Source of the DNA: Hymenopellis radicata
Taxonomy: Eukaryota; Basidiomycota; Agaricomycetes; Agaricales; Physalacriaceae
Assembly: GCA_015501595.1 (NCBI GenBank)
Contig: JADNRX010000038.1
Span: forward strand, 124,001-188,000
Direction of reading: 5' to 3'
Length of the DNA: 64,000 bases
Translations under genes and position numbers: made by a program
The notes under the pieces: generated by a model
Told to the model about the DNA's origin: nothing
The model's database searches: none
Seen by the model: only the letters and a program-made list of their open reading frames with translations
In this document: one piece after another, positions 1-9,806 of the stretch
Layout of the letters: each line of letters opens with the position of its first letter
How positions within the stretch are numbered: position 1 is the stretch's first letter

Positions 1-160
1 GAGATGCTTCCTGATGCGCTTCTGCGCCTCTGGCCACCAGATCATGGAAGCGCTGAACGCCTTCAGCGTAGCGTGCGCGTCGTCGATCTCCGTGAGTTCA
101 TCAATGATCATGTCTTTAAGTTCAAGGGGAATATCGAGCCCGATATAGCGATGATCATGA
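1..160 (-). CDS. F-box-like protein, 5' part, runs off left edge
   Basis: Reading leftward, one open frame gives IPLELKDMIIDELTEIDD followed by HATLKAFSASMIWWPEA. This resembles the start of agaricomycete F-box-like proteins, where an (L/I)P-x-E-(L/I) motif is followed by a helical 'ID-L' segment and a conserved Trp-containing helix. In that family the F-box recruits substrates to an SCF ubiquitin ligase; the substrate-binding part would lie beyond the left edge. The exon seems to begin after an acceptor (ttctacctag) at about 161; I could not place the first exon with confidence. An ATG-led peptide starting MDSTLAMTS in the next 110 bases is possible, but its donor phase does not match. The assignment rests on one short exon. 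Confidence 0.4.
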
Positions 161-715
161 CTAGGTAGAAAATGCTAGCATGGAAACATCAATGAACAAG
201 ACAGACGGAAAAGGAACAGATATCCGTACGTGAATGGAAGTCATGGCGAGGGTAGAGTCCATACAGTACACGTCGTGGTCGACGATACTTATTGAAATCA
301 TACATTGGGGTCGCGAAGACAATTAGAAGGATGAAAACAATAGAAAGGACAGCTCGCGCATGCGATCAACAATAGCGTGTGAATGAAATGCACGGTGTAT
401 TAACACGAGATTAGAATACTCCATACACTGAGGTGCTAGGACCAAAAACGAAACAATAAGAAGAGGATGACAAGAGTGGGAACGACGCGCGAGACCGTCC
501 TGACGGAGCAAGCCGAAACAATATTCTGGTGTTGTGCGGAAGGAAACACACAGATCAGGAAGCAAGGTTGGCACAATCAGTGCACTCTGCGTGTTCAGAA
601 AGGACTCCAATCCGGGAATACCCAGACCTCCGCCGCCGTCGACAACAACGATCATCTTTCCGCTTTGAATCTGCCCTCCCTTTATGACTAAAAAGTCCCA
701 TTGGGAGGATTCGGA

Positions 716-1090
716 TTCTGTGACCTCAGCAGCCGAGTCCACATCCCCTTTCTCCTCAGGCTCGTCCTAGAGGATGCACTAGCATTCGACGTGCTCGTGC
801 TCGTGCTCCCCGGACCTCCAGACATACCCGACTCGTCACTCGGCAGCCTCGTCTTCTTCTCCTTGTCTTTGCTAGATTTCGCAACAGGCTTGGAGACGAT
901 ATATTGCGAATGACGTGACTCCACGTCCCCCTTCTCCTCAGGCTCGTCCCAGAGGATGCACTGGCATTCGACGTGCTCGTGCTCCCATTAGACATATTCG
1001 GACCTCCAGAGTCGACCTCGTCTTCTCCTTCTCCTTGTCTTAGCTAGATCTCATGACAGGCTTGGAAGACGATATACTGCGAATGACGCA
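716..1090. repeat. Tandem duplication, two units of about 190 bp
   Basis: Two neighbouring blocks (about 720-909 and 911-1090) share the same order of words: ctcctcaggctcgtcc, gaggatgcact, cattcgacgtgctcgtgctc, ctccttgtct, and acgatata(t/c)tgcgaatgacg. They differ by substitutions and small indels, so the duplication is not recent. On the minus strand both units are open and encode Ser/Thr-rich peptide of the STSTSNASASS type, in different frames. An open frame at 323-742 on the minus strand continues from there, but I recognise no domain in it and do not call it a gene. Confidence 0.65.
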
Positions 1091-1399
1091 GCATGAACTC
1101 CATCTCTCTTAATTCCCGCCTAGCGCGGGCGGTGACAGTGACTCGGGAGGGAGCGGCCCTAGCGGCGACGGCTCATTAGGTGGGTGCGACGGGGTACAAC
1201 TGGGTGGAGGTGGGGCGTCGAAGACATATGTAGCCGGAATGAAGGGTAATGCGGCAGCGACAGGGAGTGTATCAGCGCGCACGGGACGAGTCCGTTCAGG
1301 TCGGTTGCTTGCTGGGTTAGAAGGAAGACCACGCGATGGGCGGCTGCCCGTAGATCGAGCTCGCGAGAGCAGATGTCGTTCAGCTGGTCCTGACAGTGT

Positions 1400-2000
1400 T
1401 CATGCTCGCCCGGTCGATGGCGCTCTTGCTACGGGTCGAAGTGGAGCCACAGGCGCAGCAGAAATGGGGATAGATGAAGCGCGCACATGAGCAATGTTTA
1501 TAGATGGGCTTGCTTCTGGTGGATGGACACTGGCATTTGGTTTATTGAGCGCGACGGTCAACTCCATTTCACGGCGCCAGCCTTCGCCGACTAGTGAGTC
1601 TGGTGAGAGCACCCGCGAGATAGCACGACCATGTTCTTCTTCCTCGGTCTCCTCGATGACCTCGGCGGCGATATTGGGTGTCGGGAGAAGGTTGGGAAGA
1701 GCTCGGTGAGCGGTCCTCAATGCCGACCAGAAGTTCTTGCTCTGCGGAAGCATTGGACGTACGTCTCGGCTCGTCGTAAGGGTGGTCTTCGATTTCTTCG
1801 TCAAGGTTGGACTCGGTGCGACACGGGGCATGGTGTCCTGGGAACGGCGTCGATGAGGGGACGAATGCACTTAAAGTGGAATGTGTAACAGCACAGCGTC
1901 GTGAAGAGCGCTTGGCGAATAGAGATGCCGCAATGACTTTAACGGTGATGGTCAGATAAAAATTTGAAAAAGAGTGGCACACGCACAAATACAGCAATCG
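1400..2000 (-). CDS. Hypothetical Ser/Pro-rich protein
   Basis: The minus strand is open from 1870 to 1400 and contains FWSALRTAHRALPNLLPTP, then an acidic run (EETEEEE) and a Pro/Ala/Ser-rich tail ending PSTGRA. An overlapping frame upstream (to about 2000) has compatible composition (RTESNLDEEIEDHPYDEP), so two exons in different frames are likely. No domain is recognised. The plus strand has short open frames here without protein-like composition. A real but lineage-specific gene is plausible; its boundaries are not reliable. Confidence 0.3.
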
Positions 2001-2069
2001 GGGATGATTGGCTTCTTGCTTTCGGTGGAGGGTTGACAGTCTGATCTTGCTAAGGCATTCAGGGCACAT

Positions 2070-2463
2070 AATGCGCGCGTACTAAAAAAATCAGTCATGG
2101 AAAAGACACGACATAAATGACGACTCACTCAACTGAAGCCGCGAAGACCCGATGGGCTTAGGGTTCGCTGCTATTGATTCGCTAATGAGGAAGCTCAGGT
2201 CGATATCAGCAGCAGCACTGAGTCCACGTCAATAGAAGCTTGATAGTCGCGGAGCATGTAGGAACCGTGAGTCACCCACTGTTTAGTTCGACAGCACTTT
2301 CGCTTGAATCATCATTGCGCAGAAGCAAGAAAATGGAGGTCCGGCGATGGGTAGACGATAATGGCATCATGTCCGCGCGTTCACAGCTTCGAGTTCGCTC
2401 CTGGACTGGGGTGGTTTGGTTTGCGTGTTGTCACACCTCGTAGTAAGGCATCTGAGAGAGGTG
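2070..2463. other. Intergenic, no gene seen
   Basis: No open frame with recognisable composition. The stretch leads into the TTG run that borders the LINE remnant. Confidence 0.5.
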
Positions 2464-2486
2464 GTTGTTGTTGTTGTTGTTGTTGT
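2464..2486. repeat. (TTG)n microsatellite, possible LINE 3' tail
   Basis: Seven TTG units lie about 240 bases beyond the stop of the LINE frame. On the coding strand of that element this reads (CAA)n, the place where a non-LTR element would carry a simple-repeat tail. That role is inferred from position only. Confidence 0.5.
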
Positions 2487-2728
2487 GGTACAGCCACATG
2501 GCCCACAGGGCCGGCTGGTCGCAGGAGGTGCGCATGCGGTGATGTCATAAGGCACCACCCATACGTCTCCTGCGCTCTCTACCGTCCCCAGAAGCCGAGC
2601 TCACCGTGACGTTCTCGGACGATCCACGGCGGTAGAGCTTAAGGGTCGGGTAGGAGCATCCGGGGGAGAGAAGAGGTGTAAGAGGTGATCTTGGTAACTT
2701 TCGTGCGTCATCAAGATCATCATTCAGG

Positions 2729-3116
2729 CTAACGCGACGGATAGTACATAGGTAGCGTATACACATACTTCAAGACCTCGTTAATGTATTTCGCTGTGAG
2801 AAAGGCGGCACCTTCGTCCGGAGAGAACAAGAGAGCTCTCAGAAACGGTAGGCTTGCACCGGGGTAGTTGGAACTCATCGTCTTCAGATGAGGCAGCTGG
2901 ACGACCACCTTTGCCGGGAAGTTCTCGCGCGCGGCGAGGAAATACAAATCGTTTGTACATTCAAACAGGACGTGTTCGACTGTTTCCACGCTGTCCTCGC
3001 ACACTCTGCACAATCTCTGTTCCCGTGGAATGGCCGGTCGATTCTGTACATGATGGCCAAGCCTCTCCACCGCCAGCGCATGGGTCGAGCAGACTACCGA
3101 CACTACCGCATCCCGA
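2729..3116 (-). pseudogene. LINE reverse-transcriptase C-terminus (zf-RVT part)
   Basis: The frame reads THALAVERLGHH, then REQRLCRVCEDSVETVEHVL with FECTND following: the Cys-Cys-His-Cys cluster (C-x2-C then H-x4-C) of the zinc-binding domain that closes many fungal LINE ORF2 proteins. It continues into a long C-terminal helix ending YYPSR. The 5' boundary is the LTR element at 3117; the upstream half of the same protein resumes at 8486. Joining the two flanks across the insertion keeps the frame (EHR then Asp-Ala-Val), so this half was continuous coding sequence when the LTR element landed. Confidence 0.75.
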
Positions 3117-3175
3117 TGTAGAGCACTGACGTGCTCTGCGCGTACACGAGGTGGATCCTAGACATGCCTAGTACT

Positions 3176-6100
3176 AGTTGCATTTTTTCTGGCCATGGCA
3201 CGTGATACAGGCGCCTCTCGAAAAGGAAGGTGAACCTCGTGACACAATTTTGCCCGCCCAAATGTCCCGCCGCCCGCCGCCCATTACTGTTTGTTATCTT
3301 TGTAACATCGTGTCCGGTAAAATTGGTTAATATTAATAAGAAATAAGTGTACAAGTATTCTACTGTGACTGTCGAGGCCCGGGATAATAAAAATTGCATA
3401 GTAGTATATAAGTAAGGGTTTGGGTGTATATGATGGGGTGGCGGCACCGCGCGAAGAGCGTGAGGGTGCAATGACACTGCGGCCTCGGCTTGCGTGGTAT
3501 TTGATGAAGTGGAGGGTCCCGTTGGGTCTGCTGATGATCCCGTCGCAGATGGACAGATAGGCACGCCGTTTCGGGCTGAGATGCAGAGACCAGCGCGTTG
3601 ATGAGGATAGGCTTGGATCCAGACTTTCGGAGGCGATAATGGACACACAATTCGATGAGTTCATCACGACGCAGGTTTCCTAAAGCCGAAGCATCGCTGA
3701 TATCGAATGTGTTCACGTCAAAGTGATCCGGGCGGCGTCCTGGTTGAGACGGTTGAGACGGCGGGAGCTGAGATGCCTTAATGCTGCAAGAAGAGGTCAG
3801 AAGTGTTTGATAGAACAGAAGTACAGCGCACCTTGCTTCCACACTCAGCGCATCTGGCCGAGCTTTCTTGCCAGATTGTTCTCCTCCGGCGTATGCATCT
3901 AGATGCTTGCGTTTAACACCTGTCTTTACTTGCATCCCAATGACACGCTTCTTGGGTGCAGGAGCGCTTCCCATCGATGCTGCTGTGGCTCTCCAGGCAT
4001 TTGACTGATTTGGTGCGATCTTTTCCTTCGTCGGTGGCAGAATCCGTGGAGTTGAATCCGGCAGAGCACTCCTGATACCGGCGATCTGTTGCTGGAGCGT
4101 TTGTGATGCTGCAGCGTCTGGATTAGCCTCAAGATGTGCTGTAATGGCTTTGAGATCGCGTAAGAGCTGATCAGAGCGAGCAGCCTCGATTGTCTCGGAG
4201 ACGGTGAGAGCAGGCGGAGAATCATCGATGGGAGGCGGAGAAGGACTCGGTATTGGGATGTCGTTCAATTTGAAGGGATGATCCATGGTAGAGAGTAATG
4301 TCGGTATACGAATCCCCTTCGATTGTTCGGGAAAATGAGTATGAACAGCGACGAGATGGGGGCAATAATGGAGACGGGGGTACTCTGGACATGTGCACAT
4401 CGATCGAGGAAGATTGATGAGATGCGAATGTGTGGGATCAGATCGCGACTGAACTGAGAATATACCCGACAGCTGGGTAACTTTAACCGCCGTTGAATTA
4501 ATCAACACCGCCCGTTTGTTCACCTCGAGTCGCGCTGCTTGCTCGAGGTTATGACCCTCAATGCCAGCTAGCTGGCGTTGGTGACGTGCTTTAAAATACT
4601 GCATTGCATCAACAGTTAAGGTGTGAATAAGATGATCCATGCGCCGGTTACGCTTTCCATCACCAAAATAACCCTTCAGCATATGATGCCAGGCTTCCGT
4701 CAACATGTTGGTATCCGACTCCTGGAATATATTCCTATCGGCGCGTGCATATATCGCCCACATATGCTGATGTGCCATCCAATAGGTGTTTAGATATGTG
4801 ATCACCGATGCGGGACACTGTGTAGGCCCGAGTGTAAGGATTTGAGTCCATATCGCATCAAACTTCTCTTTTGTCGCGGCGTCAACGAGAGTACGAAGTA
4901 ATTGCCAAAGTTCTGGGAACAGATCGATCCGAAAGTGTTGCTGCCAAGCATGTAGAACGTGCCATTTACAGATGAAGATGAGGATCCCCACATATACAAC
5001 GCGTATCCCGTTAATTTGAGCCGGATCAAAGTCCCCCATAAAGCGACCGGGCCAGACAAGAGGGTTCCATGCTCGAACGTTCGTCAGAAAGAAGGTGATG
5101 GTGGTCTCGGTGCCATTTGAGGAGATCATAAAGGCAATAGGCATTCCGTGTCCATAATCGTCGCGAACAACGATCGTAAAGAGAGATGACGACTTGTACT
5201 GACTGGTATTGTGAGTTGCATCAATACACGCCAGTCGTTCGTGTCCGTAACGCTGGAAACACGCTGCCTGATAGCGCGTTTGAATAATCAATACAAATGC
5301 GCCAGGGTCTAACCCAGAGTTCGGTGGTACTGGATCATCAACGCCTTTCATCACAACGTGCTCGCCTGCATCGCGCAGGCCCTGAACGCGTTTGAGAACT
5401 GATGCGTCATCATCCTTGTCAAGCTGGATATGAGAATTCCCATGTGTAAACCGAATACGGCTGATATCCGCGGGTTTGAGCAATAGGTCACGGTTGGAGG
5501 TAGCCAAGGTATCAACTGATGCCTCAGTGAACACGTCGGAAGTGATCTGCTTAAGCTATAGAAGTAGTAGCAAATAAGCTTACGGAGCTGGTGAGTATAA
5601 GGAAGAACTCACAATCTCACGATGGCTGATGCCGAGCTGTATCTTCTCTGCAATCAATGTGCGAACGGCTTTACTCAAGCCCGTGAACATGAGATTGCCG
5701 GACTTGATGGGATGGGAGTGAGAGGCGTTGTAATAGCCCAGGACAATCCGAGTGTTCGGATAGGTCTTGATGATGATAGAACTGTCGCAACCATCCTCCA
5801 GCGGTTTGGGATTAGCCTTGGCTTTCCGCTCAGGATGCTGTTTAACGAATTTGGTCCCTCCTTGCCGTCCTTTCCGTGCACATGTGTAGCGTTGGCGCGT
5901 CGACCATGTCTCGGAGGAATTATCTGCGTTGTTCTGAATGATGTCGCGGCGCGTGAATTCTACACAATCTGATTCCTGCACGGCTAATCTCCAGACATCA
6001 AAATGATCCAATGAATCCCATGCCTCCGTGTACTTTCGACCCGTCCGATCATGGTCAAATGAGGACCTGATAGGTTCATCAGTCTCTGTATGAGTGGTCG

Positions 6101-6527
6101 AGGCTGTAGACGCGTCGGGTGGGCCCGAAGTTGAGCTGGAAGGTGTGCTCTCGGGCACCACCGTAATTGGTTCAGTGGAAGCCGGTGAGACTGCGAATGC
6201 CGGTGTATTGATGGCAGTAGTAAGAAGCTGATGGACAGCAGAGCGTGATGGGTCCTGAGGTGGTAGCCCGATAGATGACGGCGCGTCAAAATTGATGGGG
6301 CCCGGGCGCACACGAAATTGGCTCGTTGAGTACGACATTGTGGGGGGAGGAATAGAGAAGATTATTTTTCATTGTTCTACAAACATTGGGCCCATATAAC
6401 GTGACAATGAGGAACCAAATAACGGCGGCGTTCGCGCCACGAATGGGCGGGCGAAAGTAGTCACGAGGTTTACCTTCCTTTTTTGGAGGCACGTGGTACA
6501 CGTGCCATGGCCAAAGAAATAAAAACT
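3176..6527 (-). mobile_element. Autonomous Mutator-like DNA transposon (MULE)
   Basis: A 3,352-bp insertion inside the left LTR. Both flanks carry the 9-bp duplication CCTAGTACT (3167-3175 and 6528-6536), the length expected for MULEs. The ends are imperfect terminal inverted repeats of about 100 bp: each begins AGTT, then a T-rich stretch, then ggccatggcacgtg, a shared aaggaaggt(g/a)aacctcgtga block, and a cgcccgccca block. It carries one transposase gene on the minus strand with no obvious break. Since it sits inside an LTR that is itself young, it is the youngest insertion in the nest and may be active. Confidence 0.9.
3360..6338 (-). CDS. MULE transposase with SWIM zinc finger and SAP motif
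   Basis: Exon 1 starts at 6338 (MSYSTSQF) and encodes a Ser/Thr/Pro-rich leader, then a region with spaced Cys/His (CARKGRQ to YYNASHSHPI) like the FAR1/WRKY-GCM1 DNA-binding fold. An intron with donor gtgagt near 5608 leads into a long second exon. Counting from the Met at 5534, Asp105 sits in ACIDATHNTSQ, Asp125-Asp126 in RDDYGHGMPIAF, CKWHVLHAW spans 189-197 (the MULE C-x2-H motif), and Glu280 in NMLTEAWH is a candidate third catalytic acid. The SWIM finger is C380-x-C382...C391-x-H393. Near the end, LGNLRRDELIELCVHYRLRKSG fits a SAP DNA-binding motif; a short intron about 3780-3835 probably precedes it. The stop at 3360 may be downstream of the true end if another intron is used. Confidence 0.85.
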
Positions 6528-6986
6528 CCTAGTACTCATGCCTCGGACAGTTCCAGACACAGTGTAGATTCCAGTAGTATTTACAGCATATCACACCACT
6601 AATATATCTATCTTTCTTCCCCTCATCTCAGTCTCATAGTCTCTGTTCTCCCCGAGAACAGTGCACTTACATCTGGAGCCCACCGCATCGAATAAATCGT
6701 TTGCCTTCAGACCCGCCTCCACCGTCACCTTTCATTCCAATTTGATCTGAGCCTTCTGTGCTCCCACCTTCATTACTTATCCCCACATTTGTGCTACTGT
6801 CTGAAGCAGTAGCGACGCTGCGGTATCGTTACCGCCGTCATCCCCCTTCGCCCGCACTGTTGCGGGCGGCAACACTTGCACCGCTCATTCGAGCATTCAC
6901 GGTCACCCGAGCCGCACCACTTGTGAATTGGCCACCTTCGAGCGCAGAGTCTAACGCCGCCGTTGAGCTAGAGATCACGGAAGACA

Positions 6987-8231
6987 ATGAAGCTTACATG
7001 GAATATACGACGAGGTTACCGTGAACACGTTTATGCGGACGCCGACGACGATTTGTTCAACTTCACCTCTCCACGCCGTAAACAGCGCCATATCATCGGG
7101 TTCATCCATTTCGTCGAGGACCTGTCCAGGAGCCGGATCCGACATGGAACAATGCGGAAAGATGAATGTGTTGAGCTTGCAATGCGCTTAGTTGATCACG
7201 ACACATTTCGCCAGTGGAGCCAATTTTCCAGCTATCAGGAGCGGGAAGGTTGGAAGACTTTCAAGGGATCCATCCATGCACGTTACGAGGAGACGTGGGA
7301 GTATTACGAGGAGGAATGGAATGGCGAGTCGCACTATGGTCCCGATGATGAGTATGTTGAGAGCTGTTTCGAAGATGGGACCCTCCGTCCGTATTTGAAG
7401 GCATTCTGGAAGGAGTTAGCATGGCGAAGAGAAGATGAAGAGGATTCATACGACGACGACGACTACAATTCCGAACCGTGCATTATCGCATCAACTACGC
7501 CATCCGAACCACCTATCATCAATTATCCTTCACCCCTCGATTCCCAAGTCGACCCCCACACCGATCAGCAGCAAATTGAAGAGGATATGTTGCCATGCAG
7601 TCCAAGTCTTGACGAGGAGGGTAGCGTGAACGTGCACTATGATGCTGTTGAGGTTGATGCAGCCGACGAGAAGTCTACGGTTTTCGAAGAACAGCCGGAA
7701 TGCGACAATACCGAAGAGATCCTACATGTTGAAGCTGACCATTGCATGGATCAGAGCATATCGGATACACCCGAAGTTCCCAAGGATTACGCTGCCGCCG
7801 CCAGTGTATTACATGACGTTGAGTCCAGCGCCGATGCAGACGAGCCACCGAAGGCCGTGCACGCTGAGACAGATGCAGCCCAGATACCCGCCGTAACCGT
7901 TATCACTCCCGAATCCACACCGATGACTGCAACACGTTCAGTACACGCCATGGAGAAGAAACGAACTCTTGTACAGACCGCCATCTCCCCATTACGTTCA
8001 TCCCGACGGTATGCGCCAGGCGTTCCAGCGAATCCATACGAGCCCATTGTTGGACGATTACTTGTCATAAACACGCGTTGCAGGAGCGCGCAGAGGTGCA
8101 TCAGTGTTACGAGGTCGCGCAGAAAGTTAACATGGTCAAGGTTTCCAAGACAGGATCTTGCTGGTATTGACGAAGACATGGCAGTCGATGGTGATGGAGC
8201 GGAAGAGGAGAGCTACGCGGATCAGAAGTGA
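6987..8231 (+). CDS. Gag-like protein of the LTR element
   Basis: This 414-residue frame occupies most of the internal region between the primer-binding site and the 3' LTR. The N-terminal third (residues about 35-150) is helical and Trp-rich. It contains DECVELAMRLVDHDTFRQWS and EGWKTFKGSIHARY, resembling the capsid core of fungal Ty3-type Gag (a 'D...h...h-x-x-W' helix followed by 'W-x-x-F-K-x-x-I...Y'). The remainder is acidic and low-complexity, with no CCHC knuckle. No protease, reverse transcriptase or integrase follows. The Gag assignment is from pattern only; a domesticated or unrelated ORF cannot be excluded. Confidence 0.5.
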   Translation: MKLTWNIRRGYREHVYADADDDLFNFTSPRRKQRHIIGFIHFVEDLSRSRIRHGTMRKDECVELAMRLVDHDTFRQWSQFSSYQEREGWKTFKGSIHARYEETWEYYEEEWNGESHYGPDDEYVESCFEDGTLRPYLKAFWKELAWRREDEEDSYDDDDYNSEPCIIASTTPSEPPIINYPSPLDSQVDPHTDQQQIEEDMLPCSPSLDEEGSVNVHYDAVEVDAADEKSTVFEEQPECDNTEEILHVEADHCMDQSISDTPEVPKDYAAAASVLHDVESSADADEPPKAVHAETDAAQIPAVTVITPESTPMTATRSVHAMEKKRTLVQTAISPLRSSRRYAPGVPANPYEPIVGRLLVINTRCRSAQRCISVTRSRRKLTWSRFPRQDLAGIDEDMAVDGDGAEEESYADQK

Positions 8232-8291
8232 CACGCGATGATGATCACCCGACGATCAACCAGGAGGTTGATATTCAAAGTTTGTATGGGA

Positions 8292-8485
8292 TGTAGAGCA
8301 CTGACGTGCTCTGCGCGTACACGAGGTGGATCCTAGACATGCCTAGTACTCATGCCTCGGACAGTTCCAGACACAGTGTAGATTCCAGTAGTATTTACAG
8401 CATATCACACCACTAATATATCTATCTTTCTTCCCCTCATCTCAGTCTCATAGTCTCTGTTCTCCCCGAGAACAGTGCACTTACA
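8292..8485 (+). repeat. 3' LTR (194 bp), uninterrupted
   Basis: Starts tgtagagcactgacgtgctc and ends agtgcacttaca. It serves as the empty-site reference for the left LTR: the word cctagtactcatgcctcgg is continuous here and split by the MULE there. Confidence 0.9.
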
Positions 8486-9260
8486 CCGATGCTCAGCAAT
8501 CGGCACTTTCAAGTAGGTTCTCAGCATCCGAGCATGCACTGCGGGCTTCTTCTTCGGCGACGAGGAATCCACTCTGTTATGAATCAGATACAACTTTTCA
8601 ATCTTCGCCGTTTCAGCTATCAGCCATGTGTCCATGGCCCTCTCAACTGCCTTCAGTTGACCGTCGACGTCCGCCACCGTGCATCTCGCTATGTCCAGTA
8701 CTGGAACATCAAACGGCAGCTTCTCAGCCGCCACTTCGAGATCCTTGCCCCATCCAGGTTTGCCCTGCTCATACAATGATCTTGCGCTGTCCAGAGCTGC
8801 CCTCGTGAGGTGGCCATCTCCCAGCCCAATCGCGTACTTCAAGAACCCCAAGGTAAGCATATACCGCCTCACTCTGATCGGTGTCATGCCCGTCTCCGTG
8901 TAGAGCGGTGCTTTCATCGATTTCTTTCCCAGACGCAGCATCCGGCGGATAAACCATTTCTGAACACGCTGGTGGTGGTGGTGAAAACGGCGTGAGGTCC
9001 CGAAATGGAACTGCCGGTTGCGGATGCCTTGCGATCGGGCAAGAATCCAACATCCGCCCCACGTACCGAGTGCGATAAGAGTCCCGTCCTTTTTCATACG
9101 GTCCCTTACCACATCTTGTACGCGGGCCAGGACAATGTGGCATTGTCCTGGATACTGACCTATAGTCAGTTGCCCACTACCCCTGACTTCCGCAGGATTT
9201 CTTAAAGCTTTCGGCTTGCCTTCATCATCGACCATCACACTGATGGACAGTGGTGGTGTG
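8486..9260 (-). pseudogene. LINE ORF2 segment upstream of the zinc-binding domain
   Basis: The minus-strand frame contains KWFIRRMLRLGKKSM, a stretch near TGMTPIRVRRYMLTLGFLKY, then KPGWGKDLEVAAEKLPFDV and RMLRTYLKVPIAEHR. This order of motifs (W-h-R-R-hLxL, PxRxRR, W-x-DL-x-x-a-x-x-LP, YL-x-hP-x-x-x-HR) is the usual linker between reverse transcriptase and the C-terminal zinc domain in agaricomycete LINE proteins. The reverse transcriptase and endonuclease domains are absent: upstream of about 9260 the frame loses meaning, so the copy is 5'-truncated, as LINE copies often are. It stops at the TSD of the LTR element. Confidence 0.7.
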
Positions 9261-9454
9261 TATCGGTGGTTCGCGTCGCTTTTACGGTGATCAATGATCC
9301 TCCGTCTAGATGGGTCCAGGAAAACTTTTCGGCTAAATACTAGCCACGCTGCAGGGCGCGCTGTGGCAGAGCAAAGCGGGAGGGCGTCGCCTTGATTGTT
9401 TGAGGCCTGGAACTGTGCGAGAGTAGTGCCAGGCGCAACGTTGTATATTATGCT

Positions 9455-9806
9455 ACGGTGGCACGACGGGTGAATAGTAAAAAGAAAGTATGCGTAAAGC
9501 AGTTATATGGCGATAGAGGCAAAAACGGCGGGCTAGGATGGAGGAGCGAGTAGGGGTAAACAATGGCAGGTAGGCTGGGCGGCACTGAGGGAGACCGTCG
9601 TTTCGGTGACTCCCCGTGCTATCTACCCGTTGAAAGCTGGTGAGCAATCTTATAGGCTGCACCTATAAAGAAGATGTGGGGACGGACAGAGAGAGGAGCG
9701 AGTAGGAGGCGGAAAACAGGCGGGCAGGAGGAATAGAGGCTGGGCGGCACTTAGGGAGACCGTCGTTTCGGTGGCTCCCCGCGCTATCTACCCGTTGAGA
9801 GTCGGT
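9455..9806. repeat. Tandem repeat of about 150 bp, second unit split by a TRIM
   Basis: The words gaggagcgagtagg, ggctgggcggcact, gggagaccgtcgtttcggtg, cgctatctacccgttga and ggtgagcaatct-ataggctgcacct occur twice. Unit 1 is about 9540-9665. Unit 2 starts near 9690 and is interrupted at 9806 by the miniature LTR element, resuming at 10927. Unit 1 therefore shows the empty target site. Confidence 0.75.

Larger units (their letters stand above)
3117..8485 (+). mobile_element. Non-autonomous LTR retrotransposon, Gag-only, hosting a MULE
   Basis: The element is bounded by LTRs of 194 bp that start TG and end CA. The right LTR is 8292-8485. The left LTR is 3117-3175 plus 6537-6671, interrupted by a MULE; its two pieces add up to 194 bp and I saw no difference from the right copy. 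The target duplication is CCGA (3113-3116 and 8486-8489), extendable to CCGAT if the terminal T is shared. Just inside the left LTR, TGGAGCCCACC (6674-6684) fits a tRNA primer-binding site. Without the MULE the element is about 2.0 kb with one long frame and no reverse transcriptase or integrase, so it must be mobilised in trans. Identical LTRs imply recent insertion. Confidence 0.85.
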
